Positions 10,868-23,259 of a stretch of DNA of 64,000 nt are shown piece after piece; position 1 is the first letter of the stretch; each line of letters opens with the position of its first letter. This DNA is from Kuschelorhynchus macadamiae (taxonomy: Eukaryota; Arthropoda; Insecta; Coleoptera; Curculionidae). The position numbers and the translations under genes are program-made. The stretch covers positions 1,488,001-1,552,000 of the forward strand of contig JAUTXW010000108.1 of the NCBI GenBank assembly GCA_030620095.1, written 5' to 3'. A model generated the notes under the pieces. It did no database searches and was not told the origin of the DNA. It saw only the letters and a program-made list of their open reading frames with translations.

Positions 10868-11965
10868 ATAGAATCAGGAATCCATGTAACATAATAGAAA
10901 ATATGTCAGGTATTTTCGGGAGTGCGTAATTCAATGATGAGGCGGATGGACAGTTGTCCGAAATGGTGCCTTGCAGACTCATGTTGTTAGATATCGTTAA
11001 TCTCGTCGTTTAGTTCTCTATATAGATCTAATATAAATACAAGGGTTGCATGTGAGAATGTTGAGATAAATAATTATACGTGGAATTTGGCAACGCTGCG
11101 TCATTTTCTAGTTTAGGTACTGGGCAGTAAATAAAACATACAATAATATTTTTTATGGCTTACACAGAATTTCTAAAAGTCACAAAATGCTTTCTATAGA
11201 CCGGTCTAAAAATGTACCAAATAATGAAGATAAATGTAAAAAAATCCGAAACCTTGCAACACGGACAAGTTACGTCACGAATAGATAGCGCTATTTTAAT
11301 CTTTATCAATATACAGGGTGTCCCACTTTAAATAAGAAATTTGGTACGTTCCATGAAAAACGACGTATCCTGTATGTTGAGAAGAAATACAAAAAAACCA
11401 CACTTACATATACAAAACTGCATTATTTTAAATTCCCTCAGCTTTAAAGTAGTCCCGGTCGGAGTTAAAATCAATTAAACCCTCGAGTTACTCTAATTAA
11501 CTAATTGTATACACCTACCGATTGTTATATCCAGTTCTTGAAATATTGATATTTACCGCCACCCGAAATAGCTTCATTCTTTCAAGCAATTTTGTATTTA
11601 TCAATTAAGCTCTTTTGAGACTAGACACTAGCAATGAACCAATTTTGTGAAATGTTGATAAAACCATTCAATTTTCTTGAAAACTTCTTTCCCATTAAAG
11701 CTGTAAAAAAGGCATTACGAAGAAATATTGAGGTTCTCTTTTTTGAAATTATAAACTTTAGTAAAAGATTAATGCTTTTTCCGTTTTCCCAGAAAATTCA
11801 ACAGAATCCAATTATATAATTTAATTCAAACTCTTTAGCGAAAACAAACAATTTCCTAATTGGTTTGTTAATAGAAACCTTTTTAAAAGTTTCGATAGTT
11901 AATAAAACCAATATAATATTACCAGATTATAACTTGTAGTTCAGATTATAAATTTAAGTCAAAAA
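10867..11965. other. Unassigned region with one mariner-type terminus
   Basis: No coding similarity recognised. Near 11313 a TACAGGGTGTCCCAC motif has the form of a Tc1/mariner terminus, but no inverted partner was found nearby. Confidence 0.45.
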
Positions 11966-11969
11966 ATTA

Positions 11970-13898
11970 TAAAACTCTTGACCTCCAGCAAATTTAACAT
12001 AGACACACAACAGCGAAGGAGGTGGGGGTGTCGGATTTTATATAAAAAAGAAACCAAATGTTATATTTTGATTCAGGGCAGTTTTGATTTTTTAGAAAAT
12101 GTCTGCATAAAACTATGCTTATCTGGAATCAAATATGTTATTCTCATTGGCCGCGTTCACCCGCCTGATAACTCAGTGATCGCTCTGGGAGCGATACCAT
12201 GAACGAACTATTTAATTTTGCTACTTTGATAGCGGGTCGTTGAGCGGACGCCATGTTTTGTATCGTATTTTATTAACGCCACTTAACTGAGCAACGATCA
12301 GCTGACATAACAAACGAGATGGCGGCATGTAATGCAAACATTATGAGCAATAATTATACAATATAATAATACACCAGAGCAATAACAGATTTTTTTTAAT
12401 CTTTTTTTTAACACAAAGTACAGAACGTATTATACAAACAAATGTACTATCATATTTTTCTTTTAATTTCAGCCCTTCCTTGTTCCCGTTGTCCCATATT
12501 CTCATTCTCATCAAGGTTAAGGTCAAGAAATATTTGCTACGTTCGAAATCTCTAAAAATCGTTTAAACCATTGCTATTATTTGAGCGCTGTTTTGATGAC
12601 CGATAGCCAACGAGCAATCAGGCGGGTGAATGCCGCCGTTATCTACAGACCCCCTAATACAGATTACAATTCATTTTTCAGCCATTTTGAAGATATCTTG
12701 AGCAACTTGAATACCACATATGAGAACATAATATGTGTGGGCGACTTCAATATTGATTTTCTTAATGTTGGTAGTAATTTATATAGTGCCCTTGGCCCTT
12801 GAAAATATACTTAGCACATTTAACATAAACCAATTAATTTCTGAGCCGACAAGAATATCGAATCAAACTTTTTCACTCTTAGATCCTATTCTCTGCAATT
12901 TTGACAGTGTGGTTGATTGTGGCACAATTGATCCACATATATATAGGATTACTCATTTACAGTGTACTTTATATTTAAAATAGACAAGGTGTCCGAACCT
13001 TCATTAAAACAGTTTAAATATCGACCTTTAAATAAAATTAATCTTAACTATTTTCAGGCAGACTTGGAGTGGCTACCCTGGAGGGTCGTTTATGATATTC
13101 TTAATATGGATAACAAAATTTCGTACGTTTGCGATCTAATTCTACTTTTATTTGATGCCCATGCACCTGTAAAAACATTTTGCCAAGAGAAAAATTTTAA
13201 ATACAACCCCTAGCTGACAGATAACCTCAAATTGAAAAGATACAAATCGAGTAAGCCTCATTACTATAAACAACGTAATTATACCACTGATGCAACTCGT
13301 GCTGAGAATATAGCATATTTACGACAAAAAATGTCGAATTCAAACACACAAGAAATGTAGCGGGAGTTAAAGACATTTTCTATACTTGCTAATAAGCAAA
13401 AACAAATTCCGAAGGACTTGTCTGATGTAAATCAAATAAACAATTCTTTTAATTCGAATATTATCCTAAATCAACTATCTGATAATCTTCTTAACTGCTA
13501 TAATAATAATATTAATAATAATATCACACGAATTTTTGAGTTTTCGCAAGTGTCTAAGAATGATGTATTGAGAGCACTTATTAGTATAAAATTTAGAGCA
13601 ATCGGATCCGATAACATAAACATAGTGTTAATTCAAATGTGTATGCCATTCTTGTTACCATTTTTTACGCATGTCATCGATAAATGTATCGAGGAGGCAT
13701 ACTATCCATCGGTTTGGGAACACGCTTTTGTAGTCCCCTTTCCTAAGATAAGGTAACCACTGAGTATAGAAAATAATTGAAATCCAAGTAAGATCTTTTG
13801 TGGAAATCAACAATATTTTACCCCAAAAGCAGTCTGGATTTCAATCATTGCATAACTGTGCCATCGCTCTTGCTGACATAGCACATGATGTTTTACGT
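11970..13898 (+). pseudogene. Non-LTR retrotransposon with APE endonuclease and RT start, interrupted twice
   Basis: First part (11978-12148) encodes an APE-endonuclease stretch with GGGVGFYIKK (a frameshift lies just before it). A MITE follows at 12149-12637. Translation then resumes with AAVIYRPPNTDYN and the catalytic GDFNID block (12638-12780), a SEPTRI and LLDPIL region, the inter-domain segment with FKYRPL, and the RT N-terminus (13418-13756, ending in VVPFPKI). After a break, QSGFQSLHNC (RT motif 2) ends at the hAT insertion at 13899. Several stops and frameshifts are present. The RT palm is missing beyond the hAT element, so a deletion must also have occurred. Confidence 0.75.
12149..12637. 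mobile_element. MITE with about 20-bp TIRs inside the non-LTR endonuclease
   Basis: Left end GGCCGCGTTCACCCGCCTGA; the right end is its inverted match with GGCGGGTGAATGCCGCC. The non-LTR reading frame is interrupted exactly across this interval. It has no ORF of its own. A target duplication is uncertain: GTTATTCT stands a few bases left of the element and GTTATCTA directly right of it. Confidence 0.65.
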
Positions 13899-16230
13899 CA
13901 ATCATGACAAAACATGCAGCCCGCGGGCCGCATGCGGCCCAGTGAGCATTTTTCTGCGGCCCAAATCAGTTTTGAAAACAGCCAGATAATGCGTCCCGCG
14001 AACAAGTTGAAAACCGTTTTTGAAAGCGCGCGTCGCTGCAACAACGATTGGTATAATAAAATGTACAATTGTACATAGTGCCATCTATGTTTAGGAGGAT
14101 GAACTACACAGACTCAACCTAAAACCTAAAGCCAAACGTTATCTGGCTTGTTCTATGAAATTCTACCGCGGAAAAACACAGATGACGCTTTCTGAACATT
14201 CTGCAAAGAACTCGAGAAATCACAATCCGTTCCATTGAGTTCAGTCGTTCAGTGTTTAGTCAGTTATGAGTCAGTTGCTATAGAGTGTCGAGTTGAGTTG
14301 CGCACGTATTGCTACAACACTTAATAGTACTTATTATAATTTATTTCGGATACAGTTTTTTAACATGTCTCTTTCAAAACCAAGTGGAAGTAAGAGGAAA
14401 CTTGTAGATGATAAAAATTAAACTTTATTTGACAAGTATACAGGCATGGACAGAACCGAAAAGTTAAATAAATTAAAATCACGGTTGAAAGATCAGCAGC
14501 TTATGTTTACACGTCCAAAGCAAGAAAATGAATCTGTCCGTCAAGCGAGCTACGTACTGTCGGAGTTAATCGAGAAACACTCAAAACCATTTGTTGAAGG
14601 TGAATTTATAAAAAAGTGCCTTGTAAAGGCCGTGGAAATTGTAAGTTCCGGGAGCGTGAAGGCATTTCAAAATATATCCTTGTCCCGGAATACTGTCGCT
14701 GAAAAAGTTACTGAGTTGGCTGCCAATATAAGTGACCAGATAAAAACAAAATCAGACTCTTTCATTGCGTTTTCTATTGCCTGTGACGAAAGTACGGATG
14801 TGTGTGGTGTGGTGCAAATCGCTACTTTTCTTCGTGCGGTTGATACAGATATCAATGTGTATGAAGAAATACTGGAATTAGTTCCATTCCATGATACAAC
14901 AACTGGGAAGGATATTTTCAATGCTGTTTATGGACTTCTGCAAAAGTATAATTTAGATTGGTCAAAACTGTGTTCAGTTGCAACAGACGAAACTCCTTCA
15001 ATGACTGGAGTAAAAAATGGCTTCGTTAAAATATTACAGGGAAAGATCAGAGAAACGGACAGTGACAAATCAGATTTTCATCATATTCATTGTATAATCC
15101 ACCAAGAAGTGTTATGCTCAAAAGTGATCAAGTTGGAAAATGTTTTAAAATAAGTGAAAAAAATTATAAACTTCATAAGGTTACGAGGCCTTAATCAGCG
15201 ACAGTTTTCTGAATTTTTACGTGATTTAGAAAGTGAGTACACTAGTTTACCATATTATGCAGAGGTGCGATGGCTTTCGTGTTCTATGGTATTCGACCGG
15301 TTTTGGAAACTCAAAGAAGAAATACGCGTTTTCGTGGAAACAAAAGGAGAAGATTTTAGCTTATTATGCGATGTACCTTTTTTACAAGATCTTTCATTTA
15401 TGGAAGATATCACAAAACACTTGTCGGACTTAATTACGAAATTGCAAGGACAATGCCAAGTTATTACAGATATGCATGATCATGTGAAAGCTTTTAAGTG
15501 TAAGATGATGTTGTGGGAAAAACAGTTAGCAGAGGATAATCTGTCACATTTTCTGACTTGTAAGGCATATCAGGAAAGCACAAGTGTCCAGTATCATATA
15601 AAATATATTCAGAGAAAATGAGAAGCCTTCTGGCAGAATTTGAGAAGCGTTTTCAGGATTTTAAGACCCAAGAAAAGAATTTTTCTCTATTTACTGGTCT
15701 TTTCACTATCGATATTGATAAAGTTCCCCCTCACTTGCAAATGGAAGTAATTGAGATTCAGTGTCAGACCCATTTAAAACAAAAATTTGGTAGTGTTGGT
15801 ACATTCGAATTTTATAAGTACTTGCCTGTTCAATACCAAGAAATGAGAAAATTTGCCTGTAAAATCCTGTCAATGTTTGGAAGTGCCTATAAGTATGAAC
15901 AACTATTTTCTTTGATGAAAGGAAACAAATCTCCCGCAAGATCGCTATTGACGGACGCACACTTGGACGCAGTTTTAAAAGTTATTTCCGCCGATAAATT
16001 CGCGCCACAAATAGACAACTTGATTAAAAACAAAAGATGTCAAATATCTGGCAAAAGAATTTAATGTTTGTAGTTTTTTGTAATCTCCTTTTTATTCGAA
16101 ATGTCCTATAATAGTACTTTTTCTTAAGATTTTCAGTAGTTTGTCTTCATTAAGATAAGGTTTTGCGGCCCACCTAGTCGATGGTCTTTATGCTTTTGGC
16201 CCACCACTGACTTTGAGTTTGACATGGCTG
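13899..16230 (+). mobile_element. hAT element, complete but inactive
   Basis: Left terminus CAATCATGACAAAACATG; the right terminus in reverse complement reads CAGCCATGTCAAACTC, an imperfect TIR. Both subterminal regions are rich in GCGGCCC. The ends enclose one transposase relic. An 8-bp target duplication, expected for hAT, could not be recognised, probably through decay. It is inserted in the RT part of the surrounding non-LTR element. Confidence 0.7.
14365..16064 (+). pseudogene. hAT transposase of the GTF2IRD2-like type
   Basis: Starts at ATG 14365 (MSLSKPSGSKRKLVDD), with an in-frame stop at 14419, then continues with RTEKLNKLKSRLK. Members of this family normally carry a BED-type zinc finger between these two segments; here it is missing. 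The catalytic core follows with ACDESTDV (first Asp) and VATDETPSMTG (second Asp). A second in-frame TAA lies at 15151-15153, and a frameshift lies near 15615. The C-terminal dimerisation part contains YEQLFSLMKGNKS with the catalytic Glu candidate and LTDAHLDAVL. With two stops, one frameshift and a lost DNA-binding finger it cannot act alone. Confidence 0.8.
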
Positions 16231-16294
16231 GTCTAGCATTAAAACTAGAATATAATAAGTTATTTGTGTAATATTTTACTGTTGAACAATAAAT

Positions 16295-16325
<31 letters not shown>
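16231..16325. repeat. Possible non-LTR 3' tail ending in (ATT)n
   Basis: About 70 bp after the hAT right end lead to AATAAATGT and then (ATT)n to 16325. This resembles the tail at 10787-10866 and may be the 3' end of the element that starts at 11970, which would imply deletion of the intervening RT. Confidence 0.45.
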
Positions 16326-16328
<3 letters not shown>

Positions 16329-16384
16329 AATATTTAGTTTTGTTTTATTGATATGTAGGATGTTTTTAAAAAATGTTAACCAGT

Positions 16385-16620
16385 TTTTGGAGAATGTGGA
16401 GGTGTCCAGAAATATGAGGAGATTATCCTGTCCATGAGGCCAAACAACAAAAGTATCATATGCATATCTGAAGCAGTTTTAGTGGAGCGGATATTAAAGC
16501 AATGTCGTCAAAGGCCTTCATAAAGATTTGAACAAACTTCAGGGGCATCTATGGAATCTCCTTTATCACATGTGTAAAGCACATCAAATAAAGCAAAGTT
16601 CTAACAACAATTTCAGGACT
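16385..16620 (-). pseudogene. Penelope-like RT fragment around motif C
   Basis: Minus-strand translation gives RYAYDTFVVWPHGQDNLLIF. This matches the PLE motif C context RYxDDxFxxWxHG as seen at 26545-26575. The first catalytic Asp is changed to Tyr, and a stop and frame changes precede it. Only about 80 residues can be followed. Confidence 0.6.
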
Positions 16621-16639
16621 TTACAAACGAAAAATGAAA

Positions 16640-17690
16640 TAATCTACTGTCATTCTTAAACACACAAAAAATTTCAATAGAGATACAGATTACGGTCTAC
16701 ATTACACGTGGAAACTGATCTTAACACAGAGTCACGGTTCAGTGTGCACAAGTCGCTGTAGATGCCTAGTAAAATCGAATAACAATTTTAATCTGACATG
16801 GTCTAATCTCAAGAAACATGATTTTTTTATTGAGCAATGTTGCAAAAGCCTCACTTTCTATTTTAGAAAAGAAATGTATAAAATTAAATTTACTAGATTC
16901 TTTATAAATAAACAAACTTTAAACACACAAATCTATTAGTTTAGAATTTAGGTAAATATGAAAAACCCATTCATCCAATGTAGACACAGTGATGGCGAAA
17001 TACGTCCTGAGCAAGGTCCTGAGATTGTTTTCTGTTCTAGTGGAAGTTTTAAGTAAAAATTGTTTTTTCTTATTTGTTGACATATCTTTGAAAAAATTTA
17101 TTCCTGTTGAATTTACTCTTCATCGAATTAACTTTAATACGGTAGATATTTACTTTTTGAAATACTCTGTACAGATCCGAATTACATAAATGTCTACTCG
17201 CACACTAATTGCGATGAGAGACCAGTAACAGTTTACTGGGTCATCATGCTCACAGAAAATCAACCAGCACACCAACCAGCTCGAATATGATTATCCCGGG
17301 TCCCCGCTGTGATAATTTATTTACGTCTTTATCACTACGTGACTTCAATTGTTTATTATCACAATTATCATTTGTTAATGATTTGCATTTGTTAACGTTA
17401 TTAATGAACTGCCTTGTATACATATTAAAATGCCGGGTCAACGATTCCTTCCGTGAGGTTACATAAATAAATTATAGATACGGGGACCGTATAGAAATCG
17501 CAGCACTTTTGACGTCGAAATTCTACGTCGAGTACGTAATAGTACGTCTAATAATATCAGCTATTTTTTAAAAGTATGTCTCATATTATTAGCTAATTTG
17601 TAAACTTGATAGAGACTCGTTGAAAAAATCGGTACTACGACCCCGTTGCAAGTCAACAGTTATATTATTTCTTCTTAAAATTAAACTAGA
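16640..17690. other. AT-rich region, nothing recognised
   Basis: Short ORFs of about 65 codons at 16742 and 16989 have AT-driven composition and no recognisable motif. No repeat boundary was seen. Confidence 0.5.
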
Positions 17691-18185
17691 TTGCGTCCTC
17701 GAAGGCCCTAGGACTATGGCAGGACAAAGCAATGTGCCCTTGTCGAAAATACCCTACTCTGAAAGAAGCCTCTTCTACATTTTATAAGGCAACGGCCTCA
17801 ATAGCCCAAATCAGCAGAGAAGGGGAAATGTTTTGATGGCACTGTATGGCAATGGAGCAATCTCAACACAAGGGATTAACGAACTGAGGTACCACCTCTA
17901 CGCCCAAATGATAAAGAACCAGGTTTAGATTACCGAGATTGCCAACAACATTCTATGCAGTTGACCATTACAGCTTCAGAACATTCCACCAGATTCAGTG
18001 CTGGCTGGGGAACACATCAGATCTATTAGAATGGGGGTAAAAACGACACAGTCTTGGTATTTAAATGAGGCAAAATCGGTCCCCAGCCATCGCTGCAACT
18101 AGTGTTCTGCAGCTGCAAGAAAGGGTGGTACCTCAAGTGCCTTACAATATGCAAAAATTGTTCGATCACTTCGCGGTACGACACC
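17690..18185 (+). pseudogene. Degraded TE-associated gene with C-terminal Cys-rich motif
   Basis: Fragments in three frames: VLMALYGNG followed by INELRYHLYAQM, then LPTTFYAVDHYSFRTFHQIQ with CWLGN and LLEWG, then FCSCKKGW with ICKNC. I recognise the order (LYG, NELRY, a Tyr/His block, WLGN, EWGW, then a CxC cysteine cluster) from a protein family common in repetitive parts of arthropod and cnidarian genomes. Its biochemical role is unknown to me. Many frameshifts and stops make this a relic. Confidence 0.5.
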
Positions 18186-18252
18186 CCCACCATGTGAGAA
18201 ACAAAAATTATAAATTAGAAATATAGATCCAACTTTTTTAATTGAATACTTG

Positions 18253-18253
<1 letters not shown>

Positions 18254-18315
<62 letters not shown>
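18254..18315. repeat. (TA)n tract at the left end of mariner element 1
   Basis: About 31 TA units. The last TA (18314-18315) is the junction dinucleotide of the mariner element, so the tract is flanking target DNA, or has expanded from it. Confidence 0.95.
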
Positions 18316-18316
<1 letters not shown>

Positions 18317-21034
18317 TGGGTGATTCACGACCCACTGTACATACTTATGTGGTGTATGTATCCCTAGGGTATATGAAATGGATATTTAAATTGATTAATT
18401 CGGCTTTATTACCAAGATACAGGGTGATTTTCGTTTTTTAAAATTTTGTACTAAACTGCTTAATAGATTTTTTTAAAATTTTGTACACAAACACTCTTGG
18501 TATATCATAACTTTTTGACGTTTGAAAAGTAGCAAAGTTCCAGGGCCGTATCCAGCCAATTCACACAGGGGAGGGGGGTTAGTTTTGAGACACCCTGTAC
18601 ATCGGAATTCGGTATTTTTGAATTTTTTTCTTAAACTACATTCATTTGTGAACAAAAATATGCCACCATCTTGAATGGCACACTAAAGATTATGTACGAA
18701 ATTTAAATCTTTAGATAGTACATACCCCTTTTTTTAGCGGTATCTGTATTAAAGCTTTTAACTAAGTATAAAATTATTTCAATGATTGACTTTAAAAAAA
18801 AATTAAACTATCTCTACTAATAAAACACAGCCTTGTCGAATTAATTTTTATCTTCAGTAGCCCAAAAAAAACTAAAATCTACCCTAACACAATAACGTCT
18901 TAAAAGCTATAAAATGTTTTCAAAATGCATACCACCGGTGTCTCTACATTTTTGTGCACGCTTTTGTAGGTTTGCAATTGAGCGGTGAATCATTTGAGGG
19001 TTTTGTCTAACCTCGTCGCAATAAAAATGTATCCTATTTATTAATTGATCCCTAGTTTCGATTGGAACACTGTAAACTTTTTGTTTTAGATGCCCCCACA
19101 AAAAGTAGTCGGTTGGATTAAAGTCTGGCGACCTAGCTGGCCAAGGATGTGGTCCTCCGCGTCCAATCCACCGATCAGCAAATTGTTGATTGAGATAATT
19201 TCGAACATCAATTCCAAAATGTGCAGGTGCCCCATCGTGTTGAAACCATATGCCTCTTAAATTTACATCTTCTAATAAGCCCGGTAAAATGTTTTGTAGA
19301 AAGTCCAAATACACAACAGCCGTTAGTCGTTGAGGGAAAATATGTGGTCCAATTAAATGATTATTTATTAAGCCGCACCAAACATTCACTGAAAACTTTC
19401 GTTGAGAATTGGCCAATCGCAACGAATGAGGGTTTTCATCTGCCCATACATGAGAGTTTCTAGAATTAAAGACTCCGTCCCTTGTAAATTTGGCTTTATC
19501 AGTGAATAGTGTTCTAAAAATAGTTCTTCGATGATTTATTACTCACCTAGCAAATGCTAATCTAGGCAAGTAGTCGCCTTCTTCTAATCTTTGTACCTCT
19601 TGTACATGGAAAGGGTATAAGTTTTCATTTTTTATAGTTCTCCATACTCTTGTCTGCGGTATCGCTAATTGGGCGGAAATTCGCCTAGTGCTTGTGGTTG
19701 GATCTTCCCTCACAAGGTTGAGAATATTCTCTTCTTGGACCACGTTATTAGCACCCACTCTTTCAACATGAAGATCGGTTGAGGGAAACTTACCCTTTTC
19801 ACGCAATGTATTAAAGGTTGCGGCAAACGTTTGGTGATTTGGAATTCTCCGATCCGGAAATCGTCTTCTGTATTCTTCTGTAGCAGCCCTTCCGTTACCA
19901 TTACAAAATCCGTACACAAATACGATGTCTGCGTACTCAGCATTTGTAAATAACGGCATTTTTACAATTATTGAAACGTTCAAACTTTTTGCAAAGAGAA
20001 AATTTAAATAAAAAATCTTTAATTAACAATGTCAAACACAAATGATTGAATTGTATGTACGTAATGTCATTTTTAAAATATCTGTCTAAATTCCAAGGCT
20101 TACTTTATTATTTTTAGGTATTAAAATTTATTGAATTTGTATTTTTTTGTAGGTTTTAAGGTTACGAAAAAAATAAAGGTAAATAAAAAAATTAAAAAAA
20201 AAAACAAGCTCTTACACGTAATTTGTATACAATAACAAAAATAAAAAAAGATAAATTTTTACGGTAGCCGATAAATGATCACGATCTCGAGCATTAGATA
20301 AGAGATGAGGCGAAAAAGACTCAAACAGAAATTAACTGGTTTATCAGTAGAGATAGTTTTTTTTTTAAGTCAAGCATTTAGACAAAAACCTCAAATGTAA
20401 ATGATTCAACGCTCAATTGCAATTCACAAAAGCGTGCACAAAAATGTAGAGATACCGTTAGACAGGCGTTATTGTGTTAGGGTAGATTTTGGTATTTTTG
20501 GGCCACTAAAAATAAAAAATAATTCGACAAGGCTGTGTTTTATTAGTAGAGATAGTTTAATTTTTTTTTAAAGTCAATCACTAAAATAATTTTATACTTA
20601 GTTAAAAGCTTTAATACAGATACCGCTAAAAAAAGGGATATGTACTATCTAAAGATTTAAATTTCGTACATAACCTTTAGTGTGCCATTCAAGATGGTGG
20701 CATATTATTGTTCACAAATGAATGTAGTTTAAGAAAAAAATTCAAAAATACCGAATTCCGATGTACAGGGTGTCTCAAAACTAGCCCCCCTCCCCTGTGT
20801 GAATTGGCTGGATACGGCCCTGGAACTTTGATACTTTTCAAACTTCAAAAAGTTATGATATACCAAGAGTGTTTGTGTACAAAATTTAAAAAAAATGGAT
20901 TAAGCCGTTTAGGAGATACAGGGTGAACAAATTTTTACCAAAATATAAAAATCACCCTGTATCTTAGTAATAAAGCCGAATTAATCAATTTAAATATCCA
21001 TTTCGATATACCCTAGGGATACCCTATACACCAC
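18316..21034 (-). mobile_element. Mariner-superfamily element 1 with about 700-bp TIRs
   Basis: Begins CTGGGTGATTCACG after TA. The left TIR runs 18316-19010, the right about 20378-21034, with small indels. Its sister copy at 22625-25431 is very similar over the whole length. The terminal 45 bp or so of the right TIR are lost; the sequence enters (TA)n right after TACACCAC. The TIR contains internal TACAGGGTG motifs in both directions. The transposase gene is on the minus strand, and its last codons fall within the left TIR. Confidence 0.85.
18907..19959 (-). pseudogene. DUF4817-type mariner transposase with one nonsense codon
   Basis: Same 350-codon frame as the intact sister gene at 23260-24312, starting at MPLFTNAEYADIVF. 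Trp139 (TGG in the sister) is TGA here (19543-19545), cutting the protein between the DNA-binding and catalytic parts. The first catalytic block reads FTDKAKF where the sister has FTDEAQF. HDGAPAHF and SPDFNP, with the other two Asp, are intact. Upstream of the start is an in-frame MNVSIIVK extension of uncertain use. Confidence 0.85.
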
Positions 21035-22625
<1,591 letters not shown>

Positions 22626-22894
22626 TGGGTGATTCACGACCCACTGTACATACTTATGTGGTGTATAAGGTATCCCTAGGGTATATCGAAATGGATATTT
22701 AAATTGATTAATTCGGCTTTATTACTAAGATACAGGTTGATTTTTATATTTTGGTAAAAATTTGTTCACCCTGTATCTCCTAAACGGCTTAATCCATTTT
22801 TTTTAAATTTTGTACACAAACACTCTTGGTATATCATAACTTTTTGACGTTTGAAAAGTAGCAAAGTTCCAGGGCCGTATCCAGCCAATTCCCA

Positions 22895-22895
<1 letters not shown>

Positions 22896-22931
<36 letters not shown>
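22896..22931 (+). repeat. Poly(G) run of 36 in the left TIR
   Basis: The matching TIR positions elsewhere read GGGGAGGGGGG or its complement. Here 36 consecutive G follow CCAC. It can be a true expansion or an assembly or polymerase artefact. Confidence 0.9.
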
Positions 22932-22934
<3 letters not shown>

Positions 22935-23259
22935 GTTTTGAGACACCCTGTACATCTGAATTCGGTATTTTTGAATTTTTTTCTTAAACTACATTCATTT
23001 GTGAACAAAAATATGCCACCATCTTGAATGGCACACTAAAGGTTATGTACGAAATTTAAATCTTTAGATAGTACATACCCCTTTTTTTACCGGTATCTGT
23101 ATTAAAGCTTTTAACTAAGTATAAAATTATTTCAATGATTGACTTTAAAAAAAAAAAAACCATCTCTACTAATAAAACACAGCCTTGTCGAATTAATTTT
23201 TATTTTCAGTAGCCCAAAAAAAAACTAAAATCTACCCTAACACAATAACGTCTCAAAAG

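Noticed and set aside
10794..10982. Open frame with a poly-Asn tail
   Set aside because: It translates the (TTA)n tail of the non-LTR element on the minus strand.
22766..23008. 80-codon ORF with a poly-Pro stretch, and its relatives at 18473 and 20708
   Set aside because: These lie in the mariner TIR; the Pro run is the G36 tract. The shared text reflects TIR identity, not a gene.
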